A stretch of DNA of 64,000 nucleotides from Gp1-AA122 sp035631655 (GCA_035631655.1 DASQIH010000108.1:97453-161452), one strand, 5' to 3'; counted from the stretch's first letter, positions 25,447-34,535 are shown. Made by a program: numbers and translations. Notes: generated from the sequence alone by a model not told the origin.

Positions 25447-26499
25447 TCACTTTGCCCCGTTCGGGTACAACAGGATCTTGCTCGCTTCTCCGGTGGTCAG
25501 CCGTTCCATTCCTTTGGTGAAATCCGTCATGGACATGCGATCCGTAATTGCCGGGTGCAGATCGAGTTTGCCGCTCTTGAGCAGGGCCGTCATCTGATAC
25601 CAGGTCTGGTATATGCGGCGGCCATTGATTCCCTGGATGGTGAGCCCCTTGAAAATGATGTCTTCGGAGAAGTTCAGCGAGACCGGCTTGGAGGTGAGGC
25701 CGAGGAGAGAAATTCTGCCGCCGCGTCGCACGATGTCGAAGGCGGTTCGGATCGCGTTGGGATGGCCCGCCATCTCCAGTACAACATCGACTCCCAGCCC
25801 GCCAGTTCGCTCCATCACAATCGAGCGCACGTCTTCTTTAGAAGGATCGAGCACCAGGTCAGCTTTCATTTGTTTCGCGATGCCGCGCCGATGATCGTTG
25901 ACTTCGATAGCGAACACCCGCGCCGCCCCTACTGCCCGAGCCACGGCGATGGCGAACAATCCGATGGGACCGCATCCGGTGATGGCCACGGTTTTGGCCG
26001 CGATTTCTCCTGCCAGTACGGTGTGCACTGCGTTGCCGAGGGGATCCAAAATCGACGCGTACTCCTGGGGGATGGCGGGATCCAGCTTCCAGATATTCGA
26101 CTCAGGAATGCGCACGTATTCGGCGAAGGCGCCGTCGGCGTCGACCCCAATAATCTTCACGAACTGGCAGATGTGCGCTTCGCCGGTACGGCATTGCAGG
26201 CACTTGCCGCAGGCGACGTGCATTTCCGCGGAAACGAAATCGCCTTCCTTGACACTGGTGACCTCGTCGCCATAGGCAACCACTTCCCCACAGAATTCGT
26301 GTCCCGGAATCAGTGGCGGGTGGATGCGCCCCTGCGCCCAGCGGTCCCAGTTGTAAATGTGCAGATCGGTTCCACAGATGGATGCAACCTTGACCCTGAC
26401 CAACACGTCGGTTCGACCAATTTTGGGAAGAGCAACGTCGCGAATCTCGATTCCCGGCTTCGCTTGCGGCTTGACTACCGCCAGCATGGTATCGGGCAT
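25447..26499 (-). CDS. tdh: L-threonine 3-dehydrogenase
   Basis: Zinc medium-chain dehydrogenase oxidising threonine to 2-amino-3-ketobutyrate with NAD. 350 residues from the ATG at 26499, which has AAGGTGG 6 nt upstream; the longer frame to 26532 is unlikely. Catalytic zinc motif SICGTDLHIYNWDRWAQ and GHEFCGEVV; structural zinc cysteines in CGKCLQCRTGEAHIC; NAD fold at ITGCGPIGLFAIAVARA. The HIYNWDRW block is diagnostic for Tdh within the family. Together with kbl downstream it makes a two-step threonine-to-glycine pathway. Confidence 0.95.
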   Translation of the reverse strand: MPDTMLAVVKPQAKPGIEIRDVALPKIGRTDVLVRVKVASICGTDLHIYNWDRWAQGRIHPPLIPGHEFCGEVVAYGDEVTSVKEGDFVSAEMHVACGKCLQCRTGEAHICQFVKIIGVDADGAFAEYVRIPESNIWKLDPAIPQEYASILDPLGNAVHTVLAGEIAAKTVAITGCGPIGLFAIAVARAVGAARVFAIEVNDHRRGIAKQMKADLVLDPSKEDVRSIVMERTGGLGVDVVLEMAGHPNAIRTAFDIVRRGGRISLLGLTSKPVSLNFSEDIIFKGLTIQGINGRRIYQTWYQMTALLKSGKLDLHPAITDRMSMTDFTKGMERLTTGEASKILLYPNGAK

Positions 26500-26566
26500 G
26501 AACGCCACCTTAGGAGTGCGGAATAAAGACAATCAAAACTATTAAGTCTAACATCCATTTCGGAGG

Positions 26567-27136
26567 CTAGGTCCCCCGCGGACTCGATGGCCCTCTCCTC
26601 CGTTCCGCTATGGGCTGGCGGTTGAATTCTTCTGATTTACCTCGCGGAATACTCAGCGACTTCCATTCTCCGGAGCGCAGGTGCTTGGCCAGGAATACGA
26701 TCTGTCCTACGTGATAAGCGTAGTGCGCGATCTGCCGGTTGATCGCCTGCAGGACCGTGTGGGGCTCCCCCCGGATAGTGACGGTGCGCGTCACATCCTC
26801 CGGTTTGAGAGACTCGATCGCAGACAGAACGCCCGCCCACCCTTGCTCCCACCAGCGCATGACCTCGGCGCGCGTGGTGTGCGCAGTGATCTCGAATTCC
26901 TGGTCGCGGTGCCGGTCCGGTTTTTCGCCGTCGCTGGTCAGGAAGTCGGTGAAGCGCGAGCGCATGTTGCCCGCTAAGTGCTTGATAATGATGGCGACTG
27001 AATTAGACTCAGGATCCAGAGTGACGAAGAGTTCTTCGTCTTTCAGTTGGGCAATGGCGCCTTCGCCCAGCCGTTTGTGTCCGCGAAACTGGCGGCGAGC
27101 CTCTTCGAGGTAGTGACCAGCGAGTGAGTCTGTCAC
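26567..27136 (-). CDS. DinB-family protein (DUF1572-like)
   Basis: About 189 residues from a GTG at 27136, two bases after the stop of the preceding membrane-protein gene; an apparent longer frame upstream is out-of-frame sequence of that gene. The DinB four-helix bundle is suggested by the metal-type histidines in IIIKHLAGNMRSRF and INRQIAHYAYHVGQIVFL. Family members are metal-dependent putative thiol transferases (bacillithiol- or mycothiol-related) of mostly unknown function. Last gene of a three-gene minus-strand run with the membrane protein and the hydantoinase-B-like protein. Confidence 0.82.
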   Translation of the reverse strand: MTDSLAGHYLEEARRQFRGHKRLGEGAIAQLKDEELFVTLDPESNSVAIIIKHLAGNMRSRFTDFLTSDGEKPDRHRDQEFEITAHTTRAEVMRWWEQGWAGVLSAIESLKPEDVTRTVTIRGEPHTVLQAINRQIAHYAYHVGQIVFLAKHLRSGEWKSLSIPRGKSEEFNRQPIAERRRGPSSPRGT

Positions 27137-27138
27137 AG

Positions 27139-27471
27139 CTAATCCATTCCAACTGACGGAGAGATTGCAGTTCCGGTTGCGGTCGGGGCCTGCAGTTCCA
27201 GTTCGATGCCCCCGATCCACTTGGAGATCAGGTTGTAAACCCAGGCGCCAAAAGCACCCATCAGGAATCCAAATACCCCGTAGAAGACCGGCAGAAAAAG
27301 CGAGAAGACAACAAAAACGAGGGACGAGACCTGGTCCGTTTTCGATTCTGCGAACGCTCCGACCACGGCAGCGAGCAGAAAAAACGGCATCAAGACGATT
27401 CCTATGGCCGCCTGAATCGCACCCACAACTTTCGCGCACGAAAGCACACCTACGGATCTGATGACATGCAT
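27139..27471 (-). CDS. Small membrane protein, unknown
   Basis: 110 residues with two long hydrophobic stretches (VGAIQAAIGIVLMPFFLLAAVVGAF and LVFVVFSLFLPVFYGVFGFLMGAFGAWVYNLI). The pattern RSVGVLSCAKV..A near the start and NLISKWIGGIELEL at the end resemble the DUF3566-type small membrane proteins. It is joined closely to DinB (2-nt gap) and to the hydantoinase-like gene (25 bp), so likely one transcript. Confidence 0.75.
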   Translation of the reverse strand: MHVIRSVGVLSCAKVVGAIQAAIGIVLMPFFLLAAVVGAFAESKTDQVSSLVFVVFSLFLPVFYGVFGFLMGAFGAWVYNLISKWIGGIELELQAPTATGTAISPSVGMD

Positions 27472-27496
27472 GCTTCACACTCCTCCGCCGGTCAAC

Positions 27497-29161
27497 TTAT
27501 TTCCGCATACTCCCGAAACCGCCCGCCCCTGGTGTTTCGATCCGAATCCGCTCTCCCTGACGCAAGCGTACGTTGAACTTGCCCGGCAGATCCTCTCTCG
27601 AACCGTTTGGACGGAGAATCTGTGCCCCACCAGGCTTGCCATCGGCACCGCCGTCCAGCCCGTAAGGTCCGCGGGTACGACGGTCCGCCAGCAAGGTGAC
27701 TTCCGCATCGCCGAGCACTTCTATCTCGCGCACGATGCCGTCTCCACCGGTGTATCTTCCCGCACCGCCGCTGCCCGGCCGCAGCGAATAGCGACAGACT
27801 CGCAAGGGATAGGCGTACTCCAGGGCCTCTGCCGGAGTGTTCAGAGAATTCGTCATGTGCGTATGTACACCCGAAACGCCCGCTTTCGTCGGCCGTGCGC
27901 CCATCCCGCCCGCAACCGTCTCGTAATATGCAAACGGTTCTCCCGTACGTGGATCGAGCCCGCCGATAGTCAGGTTGTTCATGGTTCCAGATGCTGCCGC
28001 CGGGATGCGATCGGGAATAGCCTGAGCCAACGCGCGTAACAGCACGTCGACTATGCGTTGCGATGTTTCCACATTGCCGCCAGCGACCGCCGCTGGCGGA
28101 CGCGCATTCACCACCGTACCAGCCGGAGCGATCACACGAATGGGGCGCATAAGGCCCGCAGTCGCCGGCACATCCTCCGCCAGCAAGCAGCGAAACACGT
28201 AGAAGCAGGCCGAGTAAGTGATGGCTTCAACCGCGTTGATGCTGCCCTCGACCTGGGGATCACTGCCAGTGAAATCGACAACCGCAGCCGGCTGTGTGGG
28301 GACGGGTCTCCGACCCGCCCTGGTCCCGCCTCTGTTGAAATTCACCCGAGCCACAATCCGCACCGGCCGGTCACTCACGCCATCGCTGTCCAAGAAATCC
28401 TCGGCCCGAAACGTTCCTGGGGGCACCTGCTCCAGAAACGCCTGCATCATCTCTTCAGAATAATCGAGCAAATTCTTGGACGCGCGCTCGACCCGGCCGA
28501 TTCCATATCGCGAACAGATTTCGCGCAGTCGTGCGGCGCCGGTATGACAGGCGGCAATCTGAGCGCCTAGATCTCCTTCCCGTTCGCCCGGGGTCCGCAC
28601 ATTATTCAGGATCAGAGCCAGCACCTCACGATCCGTCTCACCAGCGCGCACCAATTTGACCGGAGGAATGCGCAGCCCTTCCTGATAAATCTCGCGGCAC
28701 AAGCCCATCGATCCCGGATACGTTCCCCCCACATCCGCGTGGTGAGCGCGAGAAGCCACATAAAAATCTGGGGGACTCATGCGGCGCCGGCGCCCTCGCC
28801 CGCGTTTTCCGTCCGAAACGTAAACCGGGGCCACCAACGTGATATCGGGCAGGTGGGTACCGCCACAAAACGGATCGTTGAGCATCGCGACATCCCCCCG
28901 CCCAAACTTCAACCGGTCAATCGCCGCTCGAACCGACATAGGCATAGACCCTAGATGCACCGGCATGTGATCGCCCATGGCAATCACTTCGCCTGCGCTG
29001 TCGAACACCGCGCAGGAATAGTCCCGCCGCTCTTTGATATTGGGAGAAAAGGCCGTTCGTCGTAATGCCGCTCCCATCTCCTCGGCGATAGAGTGAAACA
29101 GGTTCTTGAAGATCTCCAGCTCGATCGGATCGCGCACGGTCAGAAGTTTACGCCAGCGCAC
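27497..29161 (-). CDS. Hydantoinase B / oxoprolinase-family protein
   Basis: About 554 residues. Family blocks: ALRRTAFSPNIKERRDYSCA near the N-terminus, MGDHMPVHLGSMP, and DFTGSDPQVEGSINA in the middle. HyuB proteins form the beta subunit of ATP-dependent hydantoin, oxoproline or acetophenone-type hydrolases/carboxylases and normally need HyuA. No hyuA is within the window, either upstream or downstream; the gene is followed instead by a membrane protein and DinB. The start is uncertain: GTG at 29161, or the GTG at 29137 that gives the usual RDPIELEIF opening. Function cannot be narrowed further. Confidence 0.88.
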   Translation of the reverse strand: MRWRKLLTVRDPIELEIFKNLFHSIAEEMGAALRRTAFSPNIKERRDYSCAVFDSAGEVIAMGDHMPVHLGSMPMSVRAAIDRLKFGRGDVAMLNDPFCGGTHLPDITLVAPVYVSDGKRGRGRRRRMSPPDFYVASRAHHADVGGTYPGSMGLCREIYQEGLRIPPVKLVRAGETDREVLALILNNVRTPGEREGDLGAQIAACHTGAARLREICSRYGIGRVERASKNLLDYSEEMMQAFLEQVPPGTFRAEDFLDSDGVSDRPVRIVARVNFNRGGTRAGRRPVPTQPAAVVDFTGSDPQVEGSINAVEAITYSACFYVFRCLLAEDVPATAGLMRPIRVIAPAGTVVNARPPAAVAGGNVETSQRIVDVLLRALAQAIPDRIPAAASGTMNNLTIGGLDPRTGEPFAYYETVAGGMGARPTKAGVSGVHTHMTNSLNTPAEALEYAYPLRVCRYSLRPGSGGAGRYTGGDGIVREIEVLGDAEVTLLADRRTRGPYGLDGGADGKPGGAQILRPNGSREDLPGKFNVRLRQGERIRIETPGAGGFGSMRK

Positions 29162-29200
29162 GGGTAGCCGATACTGCGCCTCGCTGACTCCAAATAGCTA

Positions 29201-29229
29201 TTGACAATCAGGGCAATAGACCGCAATAT
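29201..29229 (+). promoter_or_regulatory. Candidate promoter of the micro-gene transcript
   Basis: Perfect TTGACA (29201-29206), 17-bp spacer, CAATAT (29224-29229, 3 of 6). Points rightward to the 13-codon ORF at 29331 and the terminator at 29414. It lies 40 bp before the divergent hydantoinase-like gene. Confidence 0.4.
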
Positions 29230-29330
29230 CTTGGGTCAGAGGTACTGCTCATACGCTATATGGGCACAACGTGAGACAAGGGACCCAGAAATGAGGCCCC
29301 TCGCAAGGGAAAACCGTTCACGGAGGACAC

Positions 29331-29372
29331 ATGGCAACCAAGAAAAAGGCGAAGAAGAAAAAGAAACACTAA
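29331..29372 (+). CDS. Micro-protein MATKKKAKKKKKH
   Basis: A 13-residue ORF preceded by GGAGGACAC, an excellent ribosome site at 7-nt spacing, and followed 41 bp later by a terminator. The peptide is almost entirely lysine and could bind nucleic acid or ribosomes, or the ORF may be a regulatory leader peptide. The short transcript would run from about 29236 to 29450. Lys-rich mini proteins of the MATKKKA kind occur elsewhere in Acidobacteria as far as I recall. The coding claim rests on the ribosome site and its isolation between signals. Confidence 0.5.
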   Translation: MATKKKAKKKKKH

Positions 29373-29413
29373 CCGCTGGCGAGACGAATCTCGCACGGCC
29401 CGTAAAGTTTGCA

Positions 29414-29453
29414 GCCTCCTCGGAGAAGCACCTCTGCGGAGGCTTTTCTCTTG
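29414..29453 (+). terminator. Rho-independent terminator after the micro-gene
   Basis: GCCTCC (29414-29419) pairs with GGAGGC (29438-29443), with more pairing possible inside the loop (GGAG/CTCT region), followed by TTTTCTCTT. Confidence 0.7.
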
Positions 29454-29574
29454 AGGATGCAAGAAACCCTAAAGGGCAAGAACTCTAACTTCGGGGTTGT
29501 GCCAGACCGGGCATCGTGCTATTAACGCCAGAAGCAGGCATAGGAACCTGGTAACCTGCCCGGGAAATGGCATC

Positions 29575-29988
29575 ATGACTACTACGCAGAAATCCGTGAA
29601 GAGGACCAGGAAAGGCAGCGACATCATCATCCCCGAAAAGCTCTATTTCCGTATTGGCGAGGTTGCGCGCTTGTGCCACTTGCCCGCGTATGTGTTGCGT
29701 TTCTGGGAAACGGAGTTTCCGCAGCTCCGGCCCACCAAGAGCAGTACCGGGCAGCGCATGTACCGTCGGCGCGACGTAGAGAGCGTCTTGAAAATAAAGC
29801 AACTGCTCTATGAAGAGGGATTCACGATCGCCGGCGCACGCCAACACCTACGCTTCGACAGTCAAAACGAAAAGAAGCAACAAGCTCCACTCCCTTTTCC
29901 CACGCATGCTCCTGCTCAGCTGGCGCACATCCGCCACGGACTCGAGGAGATCCTGGGCATTCTGTCCACGCGCCCAGCCAAAGCGTGA
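29575..29988 (+). CDS. MerR-family transcriptional regulator
   Basis: 137 residues. The ATG at 29575 is chosen because it begins a normal-looking N-terminus (MTTTQKSVKRTRKGSD); a frame-extended start at 29497 is upstream. Winged-helix MerR DNA-binding domain at about 22-90: FRIGEVARLCHLPAYVLRFW, then RMYRRRDVESVLKIKQLL. There is no long coiled coil or metal-cysteine ligand set; the tail is short and proline-rich. This is the short 'MerR_1' type often found near IHF and tRNA genes rather than a metal or drug sensor. Target unknown. Next gene is 46 bp downstream. Confidence 0.88.
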   Translation: MTTTQKSVKRTRKGSDIIIPEKLYFRIGEVARLCHLPAYVLRFWETEFPQLRPTKSSTGQRMYRRRDVESVLKIKQLLYEEGFTIAGARQHLRFDSQNEKKQQAPLPFPTHAPAQLAHIRHGLEEILGILSTRPAKA

Positions 29989-30034
29989 TTGGTTTGCTCG
30001 AGGCGAGTAGACTCTTTCTCCAAGGACATCTTCA

Positions 30035-31012
30035 ATGAACGGGGTTCCGGTATTCCTGATCTTGCTCGCGTCGTCTTTTGCCCTCGCCCAGCATGAGCAC
30101 CATAACGTGGCCGACCATCGTCACCAGGTTTCACCCGCCAGGCTGGAGGTAAGCGATGATTCAGCTGCACAGTCGCTTACCGTCCGCCTCGGTCCGCTCA
30201 ACCTGCCCGCCCACGCCACCCATATGCAAGTTGCTCAACCCGCCGACCAGTTCTTCCCGATTCCTTTCGATGGTTGGCTGCTCGCTTATCATCCTCGGCT
30301 GGTCGACCAGGCGGGAAACTCCCTGCCGGGCCGTATGCTGCACCACGTGGCTTACTGGAATACAAACCGCTCGGACTTCCTTTGCCCTAACCACCAGGAA
30401 CACATTTTCGGAGCGGGCAGCGAAATGAACGACTGGCAGAGCGTACCCGGCTTTGGATACCGCGTTCACCCGCAGGACCGCATCCGTGTCAGCAGCATGT
30501 TCCATAATCCGACCGACACCGGCTATACCAACGCTTACCTGGAAGTGCGAATCGAGTATCGGCTAGCGGGCAAAGACCGGCTCAAGAGTGTGTACCCGGC
30601 GTGGTTCGATGTCCAGCAGTGTGGCGAGTCGGATTACGACCTCGAGCCGGGGCGCAATATCACCTCTGGAACGTTGAAGCTCGATTATTCTGGGGTGCTG
30701 TTAGGCGTTGGTGGGCACATGCATGATTACGGCCGTGAACTCGCGCTTGAGAATGTGACCCGCAAGGAGAACATCGCAACGCTCGATGCCAGCCTCGACG
30801 CTAAAGGCCGCCTGCTTTCCATCCCGATCGTCTACTTCGTTCAACAAGGCGGGTACCATCTCAACAAGGATGATGTAGTGAAGGTCACTGCTACTTATGA
30901 CAACCAAAGCGGTAAGCAAGTGCCGCAAGGCGCGATGGGGATGGTCGTCGGCTACTTCTTGCCGGACAACGATTCCGAGATGTGGCAGCAACTGGTCCAG
31001 GCTACTCCCTAG
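30035..31012 (+). CDS. Secreted protein with peptidylglycine/dopamine monooxygenase-like copper fold
   Basis: 325 residues with signal peptide (PVFLILLASSFALAQ). Putative copper ligands are all present and spaced as in peptidylglycine alpha-hydroxylating monooxygenase: HH at 103-104 (MLHHVAYWN), His157 (SSMFHNP), H228-M-H230 (GVGGHMHDYG) and a methionine at 301 or 303 (GAMGMVVGYF). In rat PHM the corresponding ligands are H107/H108, H172, H242/H244 and M314, with matching intervals of about 70 residues between the last three. So a two-copper, ascorbate-type monooxygenase or a copper-binding relative is likely. Substrate unknown. A His-rich segment follows the signal peptide (HEHHNVADHRH). Confidence 0.7.
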   Translation: MNGVPVFLILLASSFALAQHEHHNVADHRHQVSPARLEVSDDSAAQSLTVRLGPLNLPAHATHMQVAQPADQFFPIPFDGWLLAYHPRLVDQAGNSLPGRMLHHVAYWNTNRSDFLCPNHQEHIFGAGSEMNDWQSVPGFGYRVHPQDRIRVSSMFHNPTDTGYTNAYLEVRIEYRLAGKDRLKSVYPAWFDVQQCGESDYDLEPGRNITSGTLKLDYSGVLLGVGGHMHDYGRELALENVTRKENIATLDASLDAKGRLLSIPIVYFVQQGGYHLNKDDVVKVTATYDNQSGKQVPQGAMGMVVGYFLPDNDSEMWQQLVQATP

Positions 31013-31154
31013 CGTCCCAGGCAGGCGCGAGCGGTATCCATTCGCCTCCGTGTAGTACCTTATATATTTCCGACTGGTTGAGAGTTGTCACCCGAGGACT
31101 CTCCGGGGGAATGACTTCGCGTCTTATTCTGAATCGAGCCACAGGAGCGCAGGA

Positions 31155-32230
31155 ATGTCGTCGAGATTGACGGCTGGTATTTTGATTTTGTTGATGGCAG
31201 CCGCAGCGGTGAGTTGTGGTAGCGGCTCTTCCCATGGCAGCCACCCGGCGTATGTTACCGTGCCCGGCAACAATCATGTAGTTGGATTCAATATCGACAA
31301 TAAGTCTGGCGCGTTGTCTATCATGTCGGGCTCGCCATTTGCGACCGGTAACTCGCCGTCCGCGGTAACTGTTCACCCCTCCAAGAAATTTGCCTACGTC
31401 ACGAATGCCGCGGATGCCACTGTGTCCTTGTACACCATTGGAACCTCGGGTGTGTTGACCGAGGTGATGCCGCGCGTGGCAACTGGAACAAACCCCACAG
31501 CTCTGACAGTCGATCCTGGCGGCAGCTTTTTGTTTGCCGCTAATGCGGGATCGAACAGCATCTCGGTATATTCCATCAACAGCAGTACAGGCGCGCTCAG
31601 CGAGATTTCGGGATCGCCGTTCCCGGCCACCAGCCCGAGAGGACTGGTGGTGACTCCGTCAGGGAAATTCCTCTACGCGGCCAACGCGACGTCCGGATCA
31701 GTGTCGGTGTTCACCATTCAAAACACCGGAGCCTTGGCGGGCGGCGCGATGTTTTCCGCAGGACTAAAAGTCCGTCTTCACTTACGATTGATCCTGGGGA
31801 GCGCTTCCTCTATGTGACCAACGAGGTTTCCACCACGTTTGCCGGTTTCACTATCAATTCGTCCTCCGGCGCCTTGACGGAGATGCCGGGGTCCCCCTTC
31901 CCGGCCGCCACTAATCCTTCCTCGATAGCGTTCGACACCTCCGGCAAGTTTCTTTATGTCGCCAACCTGGGCTCGAACAACGTTTCTGCATTCACCATCG
32001 ATGCAGTTACCGGCGTGCCCACCCAGATCTCGGGCTCGCCATTTACCGCGGGCACGGCTCCTCTATTTGTGGCGGTGGATCCTTCCGGAACTTTTCTTTA
32101 CGTGGGGAATCAGTCTTCCAACAACATCTCGGGCTTCACCATCAATTCAACGACGGGTGTTTTGACAGCCACTTCGCCGGCTACGGCAGGAACCGGGTCT
32201 GCTCCCACATCGATGTTCATCCCGAAATAG
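31155..32230 (+). pseudogene. Beta-propeller (YVTN/lactonase-like) lipoprotein with one frameshift
   Basis: Two frames together encode about 358 codons. The first (31155 to a stop at 31817) has lipoprotein signal LLMAAAAVSC (Cys21) and propeller blades with repeated words such as KKFAYVTNAADATVSLYTI and GKFLYAANATSGSVSVFTI. The frame is lost near 31761-31767: the sequence then reads TKSPSSLTIDPGERFLYVTN in another frame, which continues with the same repeats to the stop at 32228-32230. The total length (1076 nt) implies one missing base. Either a recent inactivation or an assembly error. Such propellers are abundant exported proteins in Acidobacteria; function unknown. Confidence 0.82.
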
Positions 32231-32232
32231 GT

Positions 32233-32445
32233 TCAGGACGCAGCGCTGGTCTCGCGGGATGGATGGGAACTGGCCGGGTTAAACGCGTCCCCCAGTTTGA
32301 TGCGGTTGGCCCGCTGCGTTTCCTGGATGAGTTCGTCGGCACTTCGCTCCTGCTGTTCCCCGGACATGACCGATCCTGCCGCCAGGGCAAAACGTAGCGC
32401 GTCTTTCTGGTCGTCGAAATAGAGAGTCACTTTCCTAGCGGCCAT
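32233..32445 (-). CDS. Small conserved-looking protein, unknown
   Basis: 70 residues from the ATG at 32445, which has AGGAGAAG 5 nt upstream; an in-frame upstream Met at 32484 lacks this. Sequence starts MAARKVTLYFDDQKDALRFA, suggesting a beta-alpha fold, and ends in a polar tail. Convergent with the propeller gene, 2 bp between stops. No family recognised. Confidence 0.6.
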   Translation of the reverse strand: MAARKVTLYFDDQKDALRFALAAGSVMSGEQQERSADELIQETQRANRIKLGDAFNPASSHPSRETSAAS

Positions 32446-32688
32446 TACACTTCTCCTGGACACAAAAATCGTGGGCGTGGACAATCCTTCCGGTTATTGT
32501 GGGCCAGCCCTGCTTTTTCGGTAAGTGATGTTCTTGGTACTTTTGGAAGTTAATCCAGCGGAAAAAGGGGCGCCTTGTGCGATCTTCCAAAAATGGAAGA
32601 CGGGCTTTTTTTTCTTGACGCTGCCAACGGGCTCAGGGCACACTCACAAAAAGCTCGCTGAAAGTACTTTCTTGCTTCGGAGTGGTTT

Positions 32689-32895
32689 ATGCAGGCGTTG
32701 GGCCTTCCTTTGCTGGTTCAAATCTGTTTGGGACTGGGAATGGCCGGTCTGTTGTGGCCTGAAAAGGTGAAACCGGTATTCGAAGTTCTGATGTTCCCGT
32801 GGTTCCCCACCTATAGAACGCTGCGTATCCATAGCATCGGCGCGATCGGCGTATCGTTTCTGCTGTTCCTTACCTGGCTGACGCGCGTCCGCTGA
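32689..32895 (+). CDS. Small two-helix membrane protein, unknown
   Basis: 68 residues with two hydrophobic segments (LPLLVQICLGLGMAGLLW and IHSIGAIGVSFLLFLTWL). Ribosome site GGAGTGG just upstream. Unknown function; similar small proteins are common in Acidobacteria. The about 200 bp before it holds no recognisable element. Confidence 0.6.
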   Translation: MQALGLPLLVQICLGLGMAGLLWPEKVKPVFEVLMFPWFPTYRTLRIHSIGAIGVSFLLFLTWLTRVR

Positions 32896-33126
32896 AGTTT
32901 CGCGGGCCGGCGCAAGGCCAAGCCTTCCTTCCGACTACGATCACAACTTAGGCTGCAAGGACTGATTACCGAAGTCCAGTGTCCCGTTCGCCGGTCGAAC
33001 AACGCACATACGAGACCTCCGGGTGAGCCATTGCAGCCGAATTTGGCGTTAAGTTACAGGGAGCACGAAACGTGGCCCGTTCGCGGGGCCGGCGGCGCGC
33101 GTACTCCTCTCAAGAAGGCACAAACT

Positions 33127-34524
33127 ATGCAGACTCCAAACGCACTCGACACACGGCGGCGCAGTTCGAGAGTGCCGGCCAATATTCCAATACTCGTCAC
33201 CACGTTGGCACCGAGCCCCCGCTTCTCCGAAATCTGTGAAACCCTGGTCGTGAGCGCGCACGGTTGTGCAATACGCACTCCTATGAAATTGGAAGCCGGG
33301 ATCGCCGTGCACCTCCACAGTGAGGAAGGCCGCCAGACCAAGGCGCAGGTTGTCTATTGCGAGCCCATCGGGCCTGATCACCAGGCCTGGAGAGTGGGCG
33401 CGCGTTTGGAGCGGCCTGAAAACTTCTGGGGTCTGAAATCCTGTCCCGAGGACTGGAGGCGGGTGCCACAACTGCCCGCGCCCGCGGCTCCCAAGGCGAA
33501 GTTCTTAGCCGTGAGTCCGCCCAGCGATCAGTTGAGAACCATGATCGCCGAGCTGGTCCAGCCCCTGCACGATCAGATCACGGAATTGCAGCAAAAGCTG
33601 GCGCAGAAAGAGTCCAAGCGCAGCAGCTTTGAGGTGTCGCTGTCGCAGATCCCCCCCGAGCTCGAAGAGCAGTTGTGGAAGCGCTTGCGGCAGGACTTAG
33701 GGACCCGAGCCCTGGAGCAAACCCGGCAGCAGTCAGAACAGGTGCTGGGAGCGGCGAAAGCAACCATCGACCAGAAGATCAATGCGAGCCAAGGCGAATA
33801 CCGCCAATGGGTTGCGCACGAGTTGCAAGGGGTTGTGCAAAGGGCGCAAGGAATCTCGGCGGAGATCGCGGACCGGGTGCGGCAACACATTCGTGCCGGC
33901 GTAGGAGAGTTTCAGCAGCAAACAACCGAGGCAGGAAAACAGTTTCAGCAGCAGACAAGCGAGGCTGGGAAACGTCTCGAGCAGCGCAGCGAGGAGCTTT
34001 TGCGTTCTCTGCAGCAGCGTTTGAACGAGGAACACGACGCGCACCGCTGGGAGATGCAGCAGGTTCAGGCCGCGGTAGCCTCCGAATCAGCGCGGGTGGA
34101 AAAGCAAGTGGCTGACCTCAGCGGCCGCATCGCCAAGCTGGACGAGGCTGCACAGCGGCTTGAGTCAGGCCTCGACAAGCGTTTGGGCCAAATGGCCAGC
34201 GACATAGTATCCAACGCGCGCAAGGAACTCGAGAGCGCTGTGGGCGCGGGTCTCAAGGAAATGGAAACCCAGAGCGCGAAGGAGCTCGGGAAGCAAGTGG
34301 AAGAAGCCTGTGCGCACTTGAAGATGATCCAGAAAGGAATCGAAGCCTCGGTTTCCGAGTCGCTGCAGACGCAGGTTGCTGAGACCTTGCGCTCATTCGA
34401 GCGGACGATCGAAGAATTCGCTGAAAAGTCAGTCGATCAGTTGCGCAAGAAACTCGCCGGAGGTTTCCATTCTCTGGTGAAGATTCTGGGCGAGCAATTC
34501 CAGGCGGATACTGAATCCGAATAA
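33127..34524 (+). CDS. PilZ domain protein with long coiled-coil tail
   Basis: 465 residues from the ATG at 33127 (AAGAAGG upstream); a longer frame from 33031 is possible. PilZ-like domain in the first 105 residues, beginning RRRSSRVPANIPILVT with the RxxxR motif and the strand LVVSAHGCAI, where the usual D/N-x-S-x-x-G is V-V-S-A-H-G, so c-di-GMP binding is uncertain. Residues about 150-460 are an extended coiled coil rich in Glu, Gln and Lys, with near-repeats such as QQTTEAGKQFQQQTSEAGKR. It resembles a c-di-GMP-linked structural or scaffold protein. It stands alone between non-coding stretches; the GGDEF gene at 8506 is far away. Confidence 0.8.
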   Translation: MQTPNALDTRRRSSRVPANIPILVTTLAPSPRFSEICETLVVSAHGCAIRTPMKLEAGIAVHLHSEEGRQTKAQVVYCEPIGPDHQAWRVGARLERPENFWGLKSCPEDWRRVPQLPAPAAPKAKFLAVSPPSDQLRTMIAELVQPLHDQITELQQKLAQKESKRSSFEVSLSQIPPELEEQLWKRLRQDLGTRALEQTRQQSEQVLGAAKATIDQKINASQGEYRQWVAHELQGVVQRAQGISAEIADRVRQHIRAGVGEFQQQTTEAGKQFQQQTSEAGKRLEQRSEELLRSLQQRLNEEHDAHRWEMQQVQAAVASESARVEKQVADLSGRIAKLDEAAQRLESGLDKRLGQMASDIVSNARKELESAVGAGLKEMETQSAKELGKQVEEACAHLKMIQKGIEASVSESLQTQVAETLRSFERTIEEFAEKSVDQLRKKLAGGFHSLVKILGEQFQADTESE

Positions 34525-34535
34525 TGGGTAAGAGC

